DNA from: Hydrangea macrophylla
Taxonomy: Eukaryota; Streptophyta; Magnoliopsida; Cornales; Hydrangeaceae
NCBI GenBank assembly: GCA_033977485.1
Contig: CM066988.1
Span: forward strand, 53,877,649 to 53,941,648
Length of the DNA stretch: 64,000 bases
Reading direction: 5' to 3'
A program made the translations under genes and the position numbers. The notes under the pieces were generated by a model that did no database searches, was not told where the DNA came from, and saw only the letters and a list, made by a program, of their open reading frames with translations. Shown piece by piece: positions 42,344 through 55,023 of the stretch (position 1 is its first letter; each line of letters starts with the position of its first letter).

Positions 42344-43957
42344 TGATACGAGAATTTTTCTGTGTGCGCTTGTGTGCTATACCCAAGTGTAGGTAATCGT
42401 GCAAGTAGTAGTCTAGTTAAGTCCAGGTCGATCCCACAGGGAAGGTGTTAAACTAATTACTTAGATTAATCTCAAAAAGGGAAAATAAAAATCAATATTT
42501 TAAATGAAGCAGAACACAAAGTCCCACAATTTATCAACTACTAAAGATAAGACAATTAAACTAAATTAAACTAATTACCAACTAATTAATTAAAGCGATG
42601 ATTTAAAACATGTTTTCTTTACTAAAAGGAAATGTTGGGAATACACAAATCCACCGCAACCTAGCCATCTACCATGCAGTTACGTTGAAGCTCAATGGAG
42701 CACACTCTCTACAGTATTCCGTATTTCTCTTGGAATAAAGAATCTATAGTCCTTTCATGACCGGGACTATATCATCACAATGGAGTTTGAAATACACAAA
42801 AGCAGTTTAAAACAATAGTTTAGACTCTCACCTACAATGGTGTTAGCATTGAGGGTGGTTTGCAAAATATATTGAAGAAAAATGCCTCAAGGCTTAAAGT
42901 TTACAGACTGTTTTGACAAACTGAGCGTTTGGAGACAATTTGATAACAAATCAGTAAAGCAGAAAGTCTAGGAATACTACATAGAATGTCCTCAAGAATC
43001 AGAAAGTTCGATCGATCGACACGCTTTCGATCGATCGAATATCCTCATCCCTCGATCGTTCGACTGTATCGCTGTTTCGATCGATCGAACATTTTCGATC
43101 GATCGAACACAGGAATTATTCTGCTGCATGGCAGAGGCTTGAGATCAAGGTTTCATTGTGATCTCCCAACCTGGGGACTACTCAGACATCGTCTGAAGTG
43201 TCTCAGATTTGTTTTTAACGTAAAGTTCCATTAAAGGTGTGTTTATTTGCAGTTTTTGCATAAAATCTGAGAAAATTAAATATTTAACTATAACTAACAT
43301 GCAAAACTACTAGATAGCAGATTAAACTTCTATAAACTAAGTGCAGAACGTAAATAAAGGAACCTGGAAACGAAAACTTGTATTAAACCCAGAAGAACCC
43401 AACAAATAACGTATATTCTTGATGAAAACCTACAAAAATCACAAAGTAAAGCTCTCTACTCTCTATAAACTGTTGAAAAATGAAAGTGGGCATCCTTCTG
43501 GACGTATATAATATGAGTATATATACTTAAGACCTAATGCTAGGGTTAAAAACCCGCTTCTGCTGCGTGAGCGCATAATCTGATAAAAGCCATGTTCGAT
43601 CGATCGAACATTCTTCGATCGATTGAACATCTGGAATCTTCGAGCGCTTGAACTCTCTTGATCGATCAAACCTTCGATCGATCGAATGGTCTTCAATCGA
43701 TCGAAGATCACTTTTCATCCTTTACTTGTCTTCATTAAAAATCAGCATTCCCTTTTATCTTTTTCATCTAATTCTTTATACAGCAACAGTAATCTGCACA
43801 AACTACAGCTAAAACAAACATCTTATCATAGTTTAATCAAATTGTGTACAAACTAGCATTGTAATTCAAATTGTAGATAAATGAAGGAATTGTGAAGTAA
43901 TTTAACACATTTTCTTCTTTTAGCGCGGTTGTATTTTACAAATACCCCCGCTTGTCA
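42344..43957 (-). repeat. 5' LTR of J
   Basis: It runs TGATACGAG to CGCTTGTCA on the plus strand. Palindrome arrays are at 43007-43108 (five units) and 43594-43706 (six units). The TATA box GTATATATAC at 43518-43527 lies between them. Compared with the left LTR, array B has six units against three. Confidence 0.9.
43518..43706 (-). promoter_or_regulatory. J LTR promoter (5' copy): palindromes plus TATA
   Basis: Six units, among them TTCGATCGATCGAAC, TTCGATCGATTGAAC, TTGATCGATCAAAC and TTCAATCGATCGAAG, precede GTATATATAC by about 65 bp on the minus strand. A second array (43108-43007) follows about 410 bp downstream. Confidence 0.7.
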
Positions 43958-44516
43958 GTAATATACTCGTATTACAACATAAGCATATAACAAAATCCAA
44001 GTATACATATTACACCAAACACGTATTCGCACTAGGGCTGTCTAATAGCAAAGAGGTCATATTCTTATTCTCCTTCCAAACTCTAGGTCATGGGCTATGC
44101 TGACTATTCTGAGATTTGACTCAGGAAGTTCGTCAGTGTCTAAGCTATTTTGGCTTACCTCAACTTCTTAGGAACTCGGCTACTATCTGCCTATAGGGTA
44201 TTCATTATATGTCATAACAACCTTGGCTAAATTCGAAATAAATGTACCCGAGGCTATTTGGCGACTGCTAACATTGTTGTCGATGTGACAAAATATGCAC
44301 AATCGCCTCTATGATGAAACTAACCTGGATCACGAGTTCTGAACTATGAACAATCGGTGCTAATCCACTAAAATCTGGTACCTAGTTGTTCGGTAAATCT
44401 AAATTGGGTAAATCAGACATGACTTAATCTTGATCATATAGCTTAGTAAAAACTTAAAGCTAATCTATGTCACTAATCTGTGGCACGAATAACCGAGCCT
44501 GGTCAAACTAAATAAA
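43958..44516 (-). other. 5' leader of chromovirus G
   Basis: Non-coding sequence between G's primer-binding site and the J insertion. No gag N-terminus is present, although the gag zinc knuckle resumes on the other side of J at 29430. Confidence 0.7.
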
Positions 44517-44532
44517 CCTGGATCTGATACCA
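44517..44532 (-). promoter_or_regulatory. Primer-binding site of G (initiator tRNA-Met)
   Basis: The minus strand reads TGGTATCAGATCCAGG, 8 bases inside the 5' LTR. Confidence 0.85.
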
Positions 44533-44540
44533 CTAAATCC

Positions 44541-47458
44541 TGTCACGCCCTGACATAGCATAAATAAGGAAAGTGTTTAATTTCCTTTATGGACCCGTAG
44601 GTCGTGACAGTTTGAAGGATCAATTCTGTCCCAACCGTCAACAACAGAAACATAATAATCAAAGCACAGCAATCAAGGCTTGCAATGTTCTTCTAACTTA
44701 ATAGTTATTACAGCACGGGCTCTCTAAAGGCACAAACCGCCTTAAATCAAAACAATAACTTAACATCTATTACAGTAATCCTTATCACAGAATAGTTTAT
44801 AAACTTAAACCATATAAATGTAAATTCTCTTTCCAGCAGTGTTTCTCAATTTGCGTAGTCGTACAGCCCAGCAATATCATAACCTGAAAAGCCTGAACAC
44901 GAATGTCCAGGGCGCATCAACGCCATTAGCTTATTAAAGCTGGTGAGTATTAAAAACATAACTTTGAATGTAAATCATACTTAATCACCATTTTCCTTCA
45001 CTTTACAGTTCCATTAATTAACGGGTGAAACACGAAAGTAAATTCAATTGGTAAGATAACAAGAATAACATTTAAATCTTTGGTTCATGAAACATGTGAC
45101 CGTGCATGAGACTGACACAACCATTCTCAGCTTACCAACTCTTTTCTCTCGACAGACACAACACCCAACTCTCTCACACCAGTATCCTTGTAATACTCCG
45201 ATAGCCACACTTTAGCACAAGGGTGCCAGGGAATCTCCAGTTTGCCTCACACTTTGGTCCGGGGTACCAGGGAGTGTCCAATGCCTCACACTTTAGTACT
45301 AATCCGCCTTGCAAATACCGGAGGAAACCTCACATAGTATCCAGACTCGGGTACCAGGGAGTGTCCGTAGACCACACTTTAGCACTACCATGGGTGCTAG
45401 GGAATGTCCAAGTTCGGCGTTACACACTTTAGCGCTACCATAGGTGCCATGGAGTGTCCAATTTTGCCACCATCGCATTACAAGATACTCTAGCCGCAAT
45501 CTCAAGCCACAACACAATCTCAAATCACAACACAATCTCAACCACACATTCTATACCACACTAATCATTACTCTTTCTGTACTGACTACTACCCCCATAC
45601 ATGCCCAACTGACTCCATATGAATGTCACGTAACTATCCATAGAACACATGAAGTGCTAGGAATAATAACAATGTATGCTTGAAAAGAATTGAATTCATA
45701 ATCCTTCCTTAATGACCAATCATACTCAAAACGTAATCTTTTTTTAAAACACTTTTCGCAAACAGAGCCTTAAAGTTCATAATACATCACCCAAACAATT
45801 CCTTAACATAAAATAAGCAAAAACTAGAAACTATTAGAAGTCACTCGCGCGGGCCGCTCGCACGAAATGCCCATTTTTTGTTTTCTTTTATAAAACTTTC
45901 CAAACTGCCAGAACACAGGAAGATCGCGCGCGCGAAGGTCGCTCGCGCGATCTGCCTAATTTTCATTTTTCTTATTAAGATCTTTTCTATCTACCTAAAA
46001 CCACAAGGCTCACACGCGCGGGTCGCGCGCGCGAGTTCAGGCAATGTCTTCGTCTTCTTCACTGAAACTTCCCCTATTTTCGAATTTCAGGGTCTTTTGA
46101 CCTATTTTCAAAACTGAGATTAACTGAGCCTTATAATATATGGTTCTCTTCGATTTTTCACAAGGATCATGAATCCACAACCAATTTAACATGAATCAAA
46201 TCATATCTCTCTAATTTTATGAAAAACTAAAAGATGTCAAAATTTCATTTCTTATATACTTTTTCATATGAAAGAATTAGATTCTAAAACTTTAAACATA
46301 TCACTTATGATGTATAATCTTTCATAATCATGTCTAAAATCGAATTTTGGTTCAGTTTGAAAAATCCATGTTTCTAAGCTTTGAAATTCAAACGTAAAAT
46401 CATCAATGGAGATTTCCAAATTATGCTATATAAATAGCAACCAAGATATGAATTACATTCATAGTGATTTGGAAATACTCACTGAGATTAAGGAAGTAAA
46501 GATTGTTGAGAAAGAGTAGCCAAAAATAAAGAAACCCAAATGAAGCTTGTAAGCTATGGAGTTGATGCTCTTTCTCTCTCTACAATTTTCAGTAAGGAAC
46601 TCTCAAACCCTCTCTGTAATTACAAGATTGTAATTGTGCAGAATGTGTGAGTGTGTAGTGTACATATAGAGAAAGTAAATGGAAGAACTTAGGCTCCAAG
46701 TCCTTTGTTCTTTACTCTACAAATGGGTTTTGTTTCTCAATTTCTTAACCACAAATTATACACACAACCAATTCATGGTTTAATCATACATACGTATATA
46801 CATGAGTTATACAACTCAACAGTTTCTCAAGAGCCAAGTAGGTTCATAGGGGGCAATTTCCAAAAGTGTTTGGGAAAGGAAGCTTATGGTACAACATTAC
46901 TTACACAATTTAGGCATAGCCAAACAAAGCTTTGTCAAGTTGCTAGGAAATCACCTATGATGTTTGGAAAAACAACTTGTGGTACTATGATTTGTACATA
47001 CTCAAATGCATCAACCAAATAAGCTTAGGTGATCATTGCAAGAATTAATGAGGTTAAAGCAAGTGTCACTTATCAATTGGTGGAGATTCCCAAACTGTGG
47101 GAGATCAGTGCAGCGCGGACAGTTTTGCACATAAACTGGTATTTTCCCGTCGCAGCGATCACCACAAAAATACAAAAAATTCATTTTAACGTTAGAAATA
47201 GTTTCCTGATTTTATAAAAATACATTTTGAGTCAACAGAAATTATTTCCACCGTTTTGAAATACAGTTTTGAAATTCGACACAGGTATTTCATAAATTCA
47301 TAAAATTGCAGTTGAACCCCCAAAAATAATTTTATTATGAAATAAGACCAACCACAAGATTACACAGGGAAATTAATAAAAGCAGACACTTACAAGTTTT
47401 GAATTTAAATGTGACAAATGCAATTACAAATAATTAAATAAAAATGCAGGTTATTACA
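44541..47458 (-). repeat. 5' LTR of G
   Basis: Nearly identical to 23497-26520 but 106 bp shorter, mainly because of fewer TCGCGCGA-type units (array at 45838-46035). Confidence 0.92.
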
Positions 47459-47578
47459 ACTTTCGTTCACTAAATGAATCCACACCATATGTTCCTAGCA
47501 TTTAAGATCCCTTCGATGAGATATGAGTTTGAGATAAGATCATCCTTCTGACGATAGATAGTTTCCTTGCAGGTTAGG

Positions 47579-48558
47579 ATGGATCCAGAGTTTCATAGAT
47601 TTGTGGATGACACATATGGAGGACATGTGATCCATGGGGATACCGTGGAGCCAGTTGACCCAAAGCATTACCAGGACAGAGTACGGCAGATAGCCAGTTT
47701 TTATTTAGAGGAGGACATGTGGAAGGCCCTCTGTATTGATGGATGGACTCACCCGACCCAGATGCGTATGGATGCTTGCCATTCCACGAGGATTGGCAGG
47801 GATATTTATAGGAGATTTTACATTTGATCCAGAGTAAGCAGGAGATAGATGCTATCGAGCTACAAGCTATTCTTGGAGGACCTATTGAGGTAGCACCTAC
47901 CGTAGTACCACCATCACCGGTACTTGAGGTACCTATTCCAGAGCCACAGGAGCAGCTTGAGGAGCCAGAGTTACCAGAGGCTGAGCCGATCATAGATGTT
48001 GACCCAGAGGAGACAAAGGAGGATCCCGTAGAGGACGTCGAGCCAGTCGAGGATGATAAGGAGCCAGAGGAAGACCCAGAGCTAGCTGATGAGGACGTTA
48101 TAGTTAGAGAGGATGAGATCGAGGTAGTAGGAGATGAGGGTATGGAGGATATTGCAGTTGAGCCCAAGGTAGGGGAGGTAGTCACACCAGAGATGCCTAT
48201 GGAGTTTGATTTACCAGCAGGAATTGTACTTCATATGGAAGCTATTGCCAATATGGCAGCCGAGTGGGTAGCAGCGATGGTTGCACAGCCAGTCGGAGTT
48301 CCGATAGGACAGGTCGCGCTAGCAGATGCTATGGCTATTGTTGGGGATTTTACTGAGTTGATTGCCAATGTTACAGAGCCAACATTTGATGTTGAGGAGA
48401 TGGAGGTTGACGACATGATAGTTGAGGATTGGGATATTGGAGTAGTAGTTATAGGATCAGCAGCAGCAGTACCAACTGAGGATGATCCACTGGTAGAGAT
48501 AGACATTGTACCTGAGGATGATGCACCTGCTGCAGGATCAGATGCTGATGACTTTTGA
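47579..48558 (+). pseudogene. Chromovirus I: accessory leader ORF upstream of gag (acidic)
   Basis: The ATG at 47579 begins MDPEFHRFVDDTYGGHVIHG, followed by YLEEDMWKALCIDGWTHPTQ. It stops at 47827, where a second frame (47824-48558, 244 codons) overlaps by four bases, so one frameshift probably split one ORF. The second part is extremely Glu/Asp/Pro/Val-rich (EEPELPEAEP, VEPVEDDKEPEEDPELADED), then Ala-rich (MAAEWVAAMVAQPVGV) and acidic again to its end. No known domain. It precedes gag by about 380 bp and is on the sense strand. The acceptor-like TTTCCTTGCAG just before it suggests it may be reached by leader splicing. Function unknown. Confidence 0.55.
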
Positions 48559-48939
48559 GTCGGGATCTGCAGGGGGTTTAGTTTTGTTAGTTTATATCAA
48601 GACATGTTGTCCACATGATTTTTGGGAGCTTGAGAGATAGCGATTTGACCATAGCTTTGTATAGTATTATCAATAGTAATCATAGTATTGTAATTAGCTG
48701 ACCTTAGTACTGTTTTAACTTTGTCCCACGTGATACACAGTTTGACTAGTGTGTACTATATGGTACATCTTTTGATTTATATACGAGCAGTACTTTTGAT
48801 ATTGATCGTATGATTTCTTTGGTGTGTTGTGTTATAGAACTGTTAATTCTTGTTGTTTTTTGCCCCATCTTGGTTTTGTTTCTGTGAGAAGACTTTTAGC
48901 TAATCGATGTGTCTCTTATAGGCAATACTCATTATCATT

Positions 48940-50115
48940 ATGGTAGGACCCCTGAGAAATCACCAAGCGCGTATTAGAGCACCTATTCTGGAAAGGATGG
49001 ATCCATCTGGAATTTTTGAAGCATTCATGCAATAGATGAAACATGTAGGCAATACCTATAGAAATGCTACTAATCAACGACCTGTCCAACCCCCAGTTCT
49101 ACCATTCTAACAGAGGTAAACAGGAGACAAGTTGTTAGCAAATTTCTGTGGGTTATGTCCCGAGAAGTTCGATGGACTAACAGAACCATGGAAAGTCGAA
49201 CAATGGATAAGAGAAATGGAGTTGATCTTTGAAGCGTTGGAATGCAGCGAGCAACAAAAGCGTCATCTTGCTAAGTTCCAGCTCACCTACGTTGTCACAA
49301 ATTGGTGGAAGCTGAGTGAGCCACTATTGAGATAAACTTTGTGAGAATAATGCCTTGGGAAACATTCAAGGGAAGATCTCTAGAGAAGTACTTTCAAGAA
49401 GACGAAAAGGATCAGCAAGAGAATTCAAGGAGATTGGACAGTAAGAGAATGTAACACACAATTTGAGCGACTGTCTCGATTCACCCAGCATATGATTAAT
49501 ACACCACAAAAGAAGGTGAAAAGATTTCACCAGGGACTAAACCCCCATCTTTTGTCACATGATGATTGGTCACTTGAACCAAAGTTTTGAAGGACTGGTC
49601 AGACTTACCGTAAGTCTATAGAAGGATGCATATCTAATACAGCGACCTTAGACGAGTCGACCACAGCCATAAAGGAACTTCCAACAGAGGAATTTTCGAG
49701 TACAGCAACTAAGGAATACCCAGAGTTGGGGACCTCAGGGAAATTTCCAAGGAAACAAGAGAACCTGGGATGGAACCAGAAAGCCTTAGTGAAGCTATTC
49801 TCGACCCCAACAATATCAGCAGTGAGGATCACAACCTCAAGCACTGCTAATAGCCCTACCACGCAATAATGGAGGATGTTTTAATTGTGGAAAGCTAGGA
49901 CATATTGCCAAATTCTGCACAGTTTCCAAGGTTAACCACCGGATGGGTGCTAATTGTCGAAATTACAACAAGCCAGGACACTTGAGCAGGGATTGTCGTG
50001 TACCACCAGGAGTATAATATGGGGCACCAGTTCAAGGAATTCAAGGACCCCCAGATCAGATTAGGATGAATGCTATTATCCCAAGGGAAGCAGGGTTTAA
50101 TGCTAATGCACAGTA
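48940..50115 (+). pseudogene. Chromovirus I: gag
   Basis: From the ATG at 48940 the frame is cut by three stops before the open stretch 49132-49335, which has the chromoviral gag block FCGLCPEKFDGLTEPWKVEQ, WIREMELIFEALECSEQQK, AKFQLTYVVTNWW. Further pieces in shifted frames hold FERLSRFTQHMI and ...VKRFHQGLNPHL. Near 49877-49918 an intact CCHC knuckle reads CFNCGKLGHIAKFC. A second one at about 49954-49997 (CRNYNKPGHLSRDC) has Tyr in place of the second Cys. Gag packages RNA into particles; this copy cannot produce it whole. Confidence 0.88.
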
Positions 50116-50130
50116 GCATTTAGAAGGTAC

Positions 50131-50484
50131 GCTTGTACTCTTTCATAGTCCAATTAAAGTTTTATTTGATACTGGAGCCACACATTCTTTTATCGCTATT
50201 AAGATTATGCATCAGTTGGGTTTGGAACCCCAGATACTTGAGTCAGTACTAAAGGTTGTGTCACCATTGGGAGTTACTGTTAAGCTGGGTAAAGTATGTA
50301 AGGATTGCCTATTGACTTTGGGAGATAGGAATCTTCCAGCAGATTTGGTAATTCTATTGATGTCAGAATTTGATATTATCCTAGGGATGGATTGGTTGAC
50401 TAAGTACAATGCTAATTTGGATTGCCCTACTAGGACTATTATGTTTCCAATACCCGGACGACCGACGATCAGATTTCAGTGTTA
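50131..50484 (+). pseudogene. Chromovirus I: aspartic protease
   Basis: VLFDTGATHSFI (50163-50198) keeps the catalytic D-T-G. VSPLGVTVKLGKVCKDC, LTLGDRNLPADLVIL and EFDIILGMDWL follow. The frame is open from 50207 to 50485. The domain looks catalytically intact, unlike that of G. Confidence 0.88.
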
Positions 50485-50599
50485 GACAACGAGCGACAAT
50501 CTTGACAAGTGGTTTAGCTACGATCGGTAGTAATAGTTCGGAACTCAAGATGGATCAGATTCCTACTATGCAAGACTTTCAGGATGTATTCCAGGATAT

Positions 50600-51280
50600 T
50601 AAAGGACTTCCACCAAAAAGATAAATAGACTTTTGTTTTGAATTAGTACCTGGTACGTCACCAATATCAAAGACTCCATATAGGATGGCACCAACTGAGA
50701 TGTTGAAACTGAAGAAACAAGTCCACGAACTTGAAGATCTAGGATTTTTTCATTTGAGTATGTCACCTTGGGGAGCACCAATTCTATTCATGAAGAAAAA
50801 GGACAAAACACTTCAGCTCTACATAGACTATAAGGAGTTGAACAAGGTTACGATCAAGAATAGATAACCACTACCTCGGATAGACGATCTATTCGACCAG
50901 TTACAAGGATCTAGGATCTTTTCAAAGATCGATTTACATTCAGGATATCACTAGTTATTAGTTCGACCAGAGGATGTATCGAAGACTGTATTCAGGACGA
51001 GATATAGGCATTATGAGTTTTTAGTTATGCCTTTTGGATTGACGAACGCTCCAGTAGTATTCATGGACTTAATGAATATAGTATTCAGACAATATCTAGA
51101 TAAATTCATTATAGTATTCATCGACGACATACTGATCTACTCAAAGATGGAGGAACATCACAAGGAATACTTGCAGATTGCTTTACAGATGCTTCGAGAT
51201 AATAAGTTGTATGCAAAGTTTAGCAAGTAAGAATTTTGGCTACGGGAGGTCAAATTCTTGGGACATGTTATATCTAGGAT
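50600..51280 (+). pseudogene. Chromovirus I: reverse transcriptase
   Basis: [51 protein letters not shown] (stop), PLPRIDDLFDQLQGSRIFSK, then from 51027 [17 protein letters not shown] and the catalytic [12 protein letters not shown] (FIDD core retained). Then NKLYAKFSK (stop) and EFWLREVKFLGHVIS, with a frameshift at about 51275. Motifs are in the canonical Ty3 order. Confidence 0.9.
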
Positions 51281-51289
51281 GGTATTTCA

Positions 51290-52018
51290 GTGGACTCATC
51301 TAAGATTGATGCAGTCTTAAGCTGTAATAGACCGACCAATGCAACAGAAGTTATAAGCTTCCTAGACTTAGCAGGATATTACAAAAGATTTGTAGAAGGA
51401 TTTGCCAAGATAGCGGGACCTTTGACGAATTTGACAAGGAAGGAGATGAAGTACGAGTGGACGGATAAGCATGAGGGTGCATTCCAGGAGTTTAAAGAAA
51501 GATTGACTTCAGCACCAGAACTAGCAATACCTAAGAGTGGAGAAAGGCATGTGATCTACAATGATGCATCGCACCAAGGACTTGGATGTGTACTTATGCA
51601 AAACGGGAATGTCATTACTTACGGATCAAGATAGTTGAAGGTACATGAGAAGAATTATCCTACTCATAATTTGGAACTAGCAGCAATAGTGTTTGCATTA
51701 AAGATTTGGAGACACTATCTCTATAGAAAAAAGTTTGATCTGTTTTCCAATCATAAGAGTTTGAAGTATTTGTTCTCTCAGAAGGAGCTGAACATGTGAC
51801 AAAGAAGATGGATGGAGTTACTCAAAGACTATGACTTTTTGTTACAATACCATCCAGGTAAAGCGAATGTTGTAGCCGATGCTTTGAGTCATAAACCTCA
51901 ACTAGTGATCGCTGCATTACTAATTCGAGAATGGAGAGCATTAGAAGTTCTAGCTGAATTTGATCTTCGGTCAGTGGAACCAATGGAGAGACAACATTTT
52001 GGATGTTTGGTGGTATAG
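51290..52018 (+). pseudogene. Chromovirus I: RNase H
   Basis: The 51290-51634 frame has [37 protein letters not shown] and [20 protein letters not shown]. After a stop, [32 protein letters not shown] and, from 51812, [19 protein letters not shown]. It supplies the segments missing from G's RT/RNase H. Confidence 0.9.
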
Positions 52019-52829
52019 CCAAATCTAATTTGCTGTATTATAGATGCTCAGCAGATAACGGAGGATTTAAAGTTATGGTTTGCGAAGATGTCAACAAAAT
52101 GACCAGAGATCTGGAGTATTAATACAGACGGAGCCTTACGATGTAAAGGTAGACTCTATTTACCTGACGAAGAAAATTTTTGAAAAAACATATTAGATGA
52201 AGGGCATAAGTCACGAATGACGATTCATCCTGGAGGTACGAAGATGTATAAGGATCTAAAGAGGAATTTCTGGTGGGAAGGAATGAAGAAAGAAGGGACT
52301 GAGTATGTATCTCAGTGTCTTACTTGTAAGCAAGTAAAGGCAGAACATCAGAAACCACCTAGATTACTATAACCATTATCAATTCCTCAATGGAAATGGG
52401 AACACGTCACTATGGATTTCGTGGTAGGATTGCCGAAGTCACAACAGAACCACGACGCTATTTGGGTAATCGTGGATTGACTTACAAAGACAGCACATTT
52501 TATTGCCTACAGTATGACATATCCAGTAGAACGTTTGAGCCGGATGTATCTACTACACGTAGTACGGTTACACGGAGTACCTATTTCTATTGTGTCAGAT
52601 CAAGATACGCGCTTTACTGCAGAGTTTTGGAAGAGTCTCTAGATAGTGATGGGAACAACTTTAAACTTGAGTTCAGCTTTTCATCCGCAGACTAATGGTC
52701 AGACTGAATGAGTTAATCAAGTAATGGAGGACATGTTACGTGCTTGTGTCATTGATTTTAAGAGTTCTTGGGAGATACACTTACCTTTGATAAAGTTCGC
52801 TTACAACAACAGTCATCGTTCTATCATAG
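52019..52829 (+). pseudogene. Chromovirus I: integrase, cut by insertion of H
   Basis: Zinc-finger region TIHPGGTKMYKDLKRNFWW, VSQCLTCKQVKAEHQKP; core [20 protein letters not shown] (first Asp), SIVSDQDTRFTAEFW (second Asp), AFHPQTNGQTE (third catalytic region) and FAYNNSHRS. At 52830 the frame ends abruptly in element H. The remainder, and any chromodomain, should reappear beyond the window. Stops are present at several places. Confidence 0.9.
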
Positions 52830-55023
52830 TGTGGACACGCAAAATTCCACCTCTTGCTGTTTTTGTTTGAAATTTGATTTGGATCAAAGAAAGGAAATGG
52901 TCTGTTAAAAATAGATACAGAGTCGCCACATGGTCTTTAAGGAACCAAAAAACATAATTTTGACTCACCCAAACAGATAAAGGGCACCGGCCCTTCATAA
53001 CCAAAGAACTTGGCTCGGGGTTTTGGTACGAGAGAGGAATGAGCCTTTGTCGTGACTAAAACACCCTCAACTCGCCCCGTCTTTCGACGGGCCTTAATTA
53101 GCATCCAAATAATCATCTTATACTATCTATGGTTCAACAATTAATACTATGATAGTATATTTCATCACATAAGAAACTTAAAATGGAAGATCTAAAGATA
53201 AAATATCATTCATAAGATCTAAGCCAAGTATCACACAATGCAAAGTGAAAGATCACACGAATAAACCTAGGAAAAATCGTCTAATCACATATCAAGTAAC
53301 AAAGTTTTCCTAATCTAAGGGGACATGAATTGTTCTTGAAACAAATAAATAAAGAAATCGAAATATGCTTAGCAAGCTAGTATGATGCATGTTAATCTTT
53401 GAGAAAAGAAGATCTCTCAATCCCCGGGACGGATGAGAAAGGAGGATTAGATCGAGGGGAAGCATGAACGTGTGATCATGATCATTAATTATAATCTTCT
53501 TAGATTAGGAGTTACAAAAAAAAATTACCCAAATCTTGCATGAATGCAATGTATGTGTCTAGAATGTGCCAAGGTTGTAGTGTGTTTTGTGTTCATGGAT
53601 TCCTAGAATTACTTAGAAGTCTAGAATGTTTATGAATGAATGAAGGAGATCATCATGGGATATGTACAAATTTAGTATGAACTACTTCTTAAGACATGAG
53701 CTAATTTGGAGTGCATGTAAGTATCAAATCAAAGGATGGAAGTAAAAGTATGCTTGTTGTGAATAGTGGACAGAACAGTAGCATGATCTTTTGGAAATCG
53801 AAAAGAGGGGTTAAGAATGTTTTCAATATATGATTTTTTTTTTATGGGGATCTTCCTTATTGTGTCTAGAACACAACCCAAAAAGCCAATCTTTAATAAC
53901 TATCACAGATTGAGAGAAATTATATAAACCATAGAGGTTATTCAGAAACAGAGTTTGTACTGTCGACTGAAATGTCAAAATATCTTAGAAAATGAACACA
54001 AAACATTTAGAGGCCCATATTATACAGAAAGTTTCCTAAGACACTTAAGTTCAAAGGAAAAATAAGTTAGGACCACCCCTTTTGGAAAAGTGTTCTGTAA
54101 AACAAGTTGAAAGTAGACCAAGCTGTTGTGACAGCAAAAACAGAATATCTGGAGAGAATATTTGGGTCCAAATGGACCATTTTCAAGTATTTTCAAGCCA
54201 AACCAAAAATCATGGGTGTTCTCTAATGATTTAGGAAGACTTTCCAAGTGTTCTTGGATCCATACATTGAGTATTGAGTTCTAGAGAAATCATTGAACTC
54301 AGATCATTCACTGTTTTAACTCACTATTTTGAAGATTTTGGGAAAAACTTGAGTTTTCTTTCTTGAGATCAAAATGAGAGGGATTGAGAGGGGTTTTGAA
54401 ACAAAGGTTTTGAAAGTATATTTTCAACATCAAATAGAGATTATAACCTCTTGGAATATCAACATCAAACTCATCATCAAGAACCCCTAATATTATTGGA
54501 GAGATTCATTTTTATTTTGAACATAACTTCAAGGATACCTTGGAGGCATTGAAGTTATAATCATCATCTATTAAACATGTTTTTGAGGTCAAGAGCTACT
54601 ATCCATAAGGATTCACTCACCTCAAACTTCATGTCATCATTTAGACGATGAAGAATAAGTAAGTAAACAAAGAAAATAAAAAAAAGAAATGAGGTAAGAA
54701 GAGATGAACATTGTATATAAGCAAGCCAATGAACAAATCAATATGATATTTAATGGTGGAACCACAAGCATTCAACCTCTCATATGTGTGTATATGGGTG
54801 AGTACATCACTCTCTAACTCATAGGAAACTCAAAGAAGATGAAGAAGATGGATTGAAAGCTTGAAAATAAAAGTTTAGTTTTTAGAAAACTAATTGAAAC
54901 TCACATTTTGGATTGGATTTGGAAGAAGAAAAATCTCTACTTCTCTCTCTCTTTCTCCCTAACTCTCTATATCTCTCTCTAATAGCTTCCAAGCTCTTCT
55001 TCCAAATGAAAGCAAATGGGTCT

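Larger units (their letters stand above)
29431..43957 (-). mobile_element. Athila-type Ty3/gypsy retrotransposon J
   Basis: On the minus strand: 5' LTR (42344-43957), tRNA-Asp primer-binding site, gag, protease, RT, RNase H, integrase, a spliced accessory ORF, an Athila third ORF, a long 3' UTR and 3' LTR (29431-30985). Order and sequence are typical of Athila, including an FMDD reverse transcriptase. No target duplication is found (flanks GGTGC and GTAAT). Several stops and frameshifts are present, but domains are far better preserved than in C or I. Confidence 0.93.
23497..47458 (-). mobile_element. Ty3/gypsy chromovirus G (Tekay/Del-like)
   Basis: LTRs of 3024 bp (23497-26520) and 2918 bp (44541-47458) both run from TGTCACGCCC to GGTTATTACA and are flanked by a perfect 5-bp target duplication ACTTT at 23492-23496 and 47459-47463. 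Coding order on the minus strand is gag remnant, protease, RT, RNase H, integrase, chromodomain. Athila element J occupies 29431-43957 inside the gag region. Gag is mostly lost and RT is gutted by deletions, so it is non-functional. Confidence 0.95.
14207..52829 (+). mobile_element. Ty3/gypsy chromovirus I (Tekay/Del-like), split by three insertions
   Basis: Segments 14207-14264, 21457-23496 and 47464-52829 are contiguous once K and G are removed. They give a 5' LTR (up to 23459), an initiator-Met primer-binding site, a leader ORF, gag, protease, reverse transcriptase, RNase H and integrase in that order. The integrase stops at 52829, where H was inserted; the rest lies beyond the window. Stops occur in every domain. 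Lineage is judged from similarity to element G, which has a chromodomain. Confidence 0.85.
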
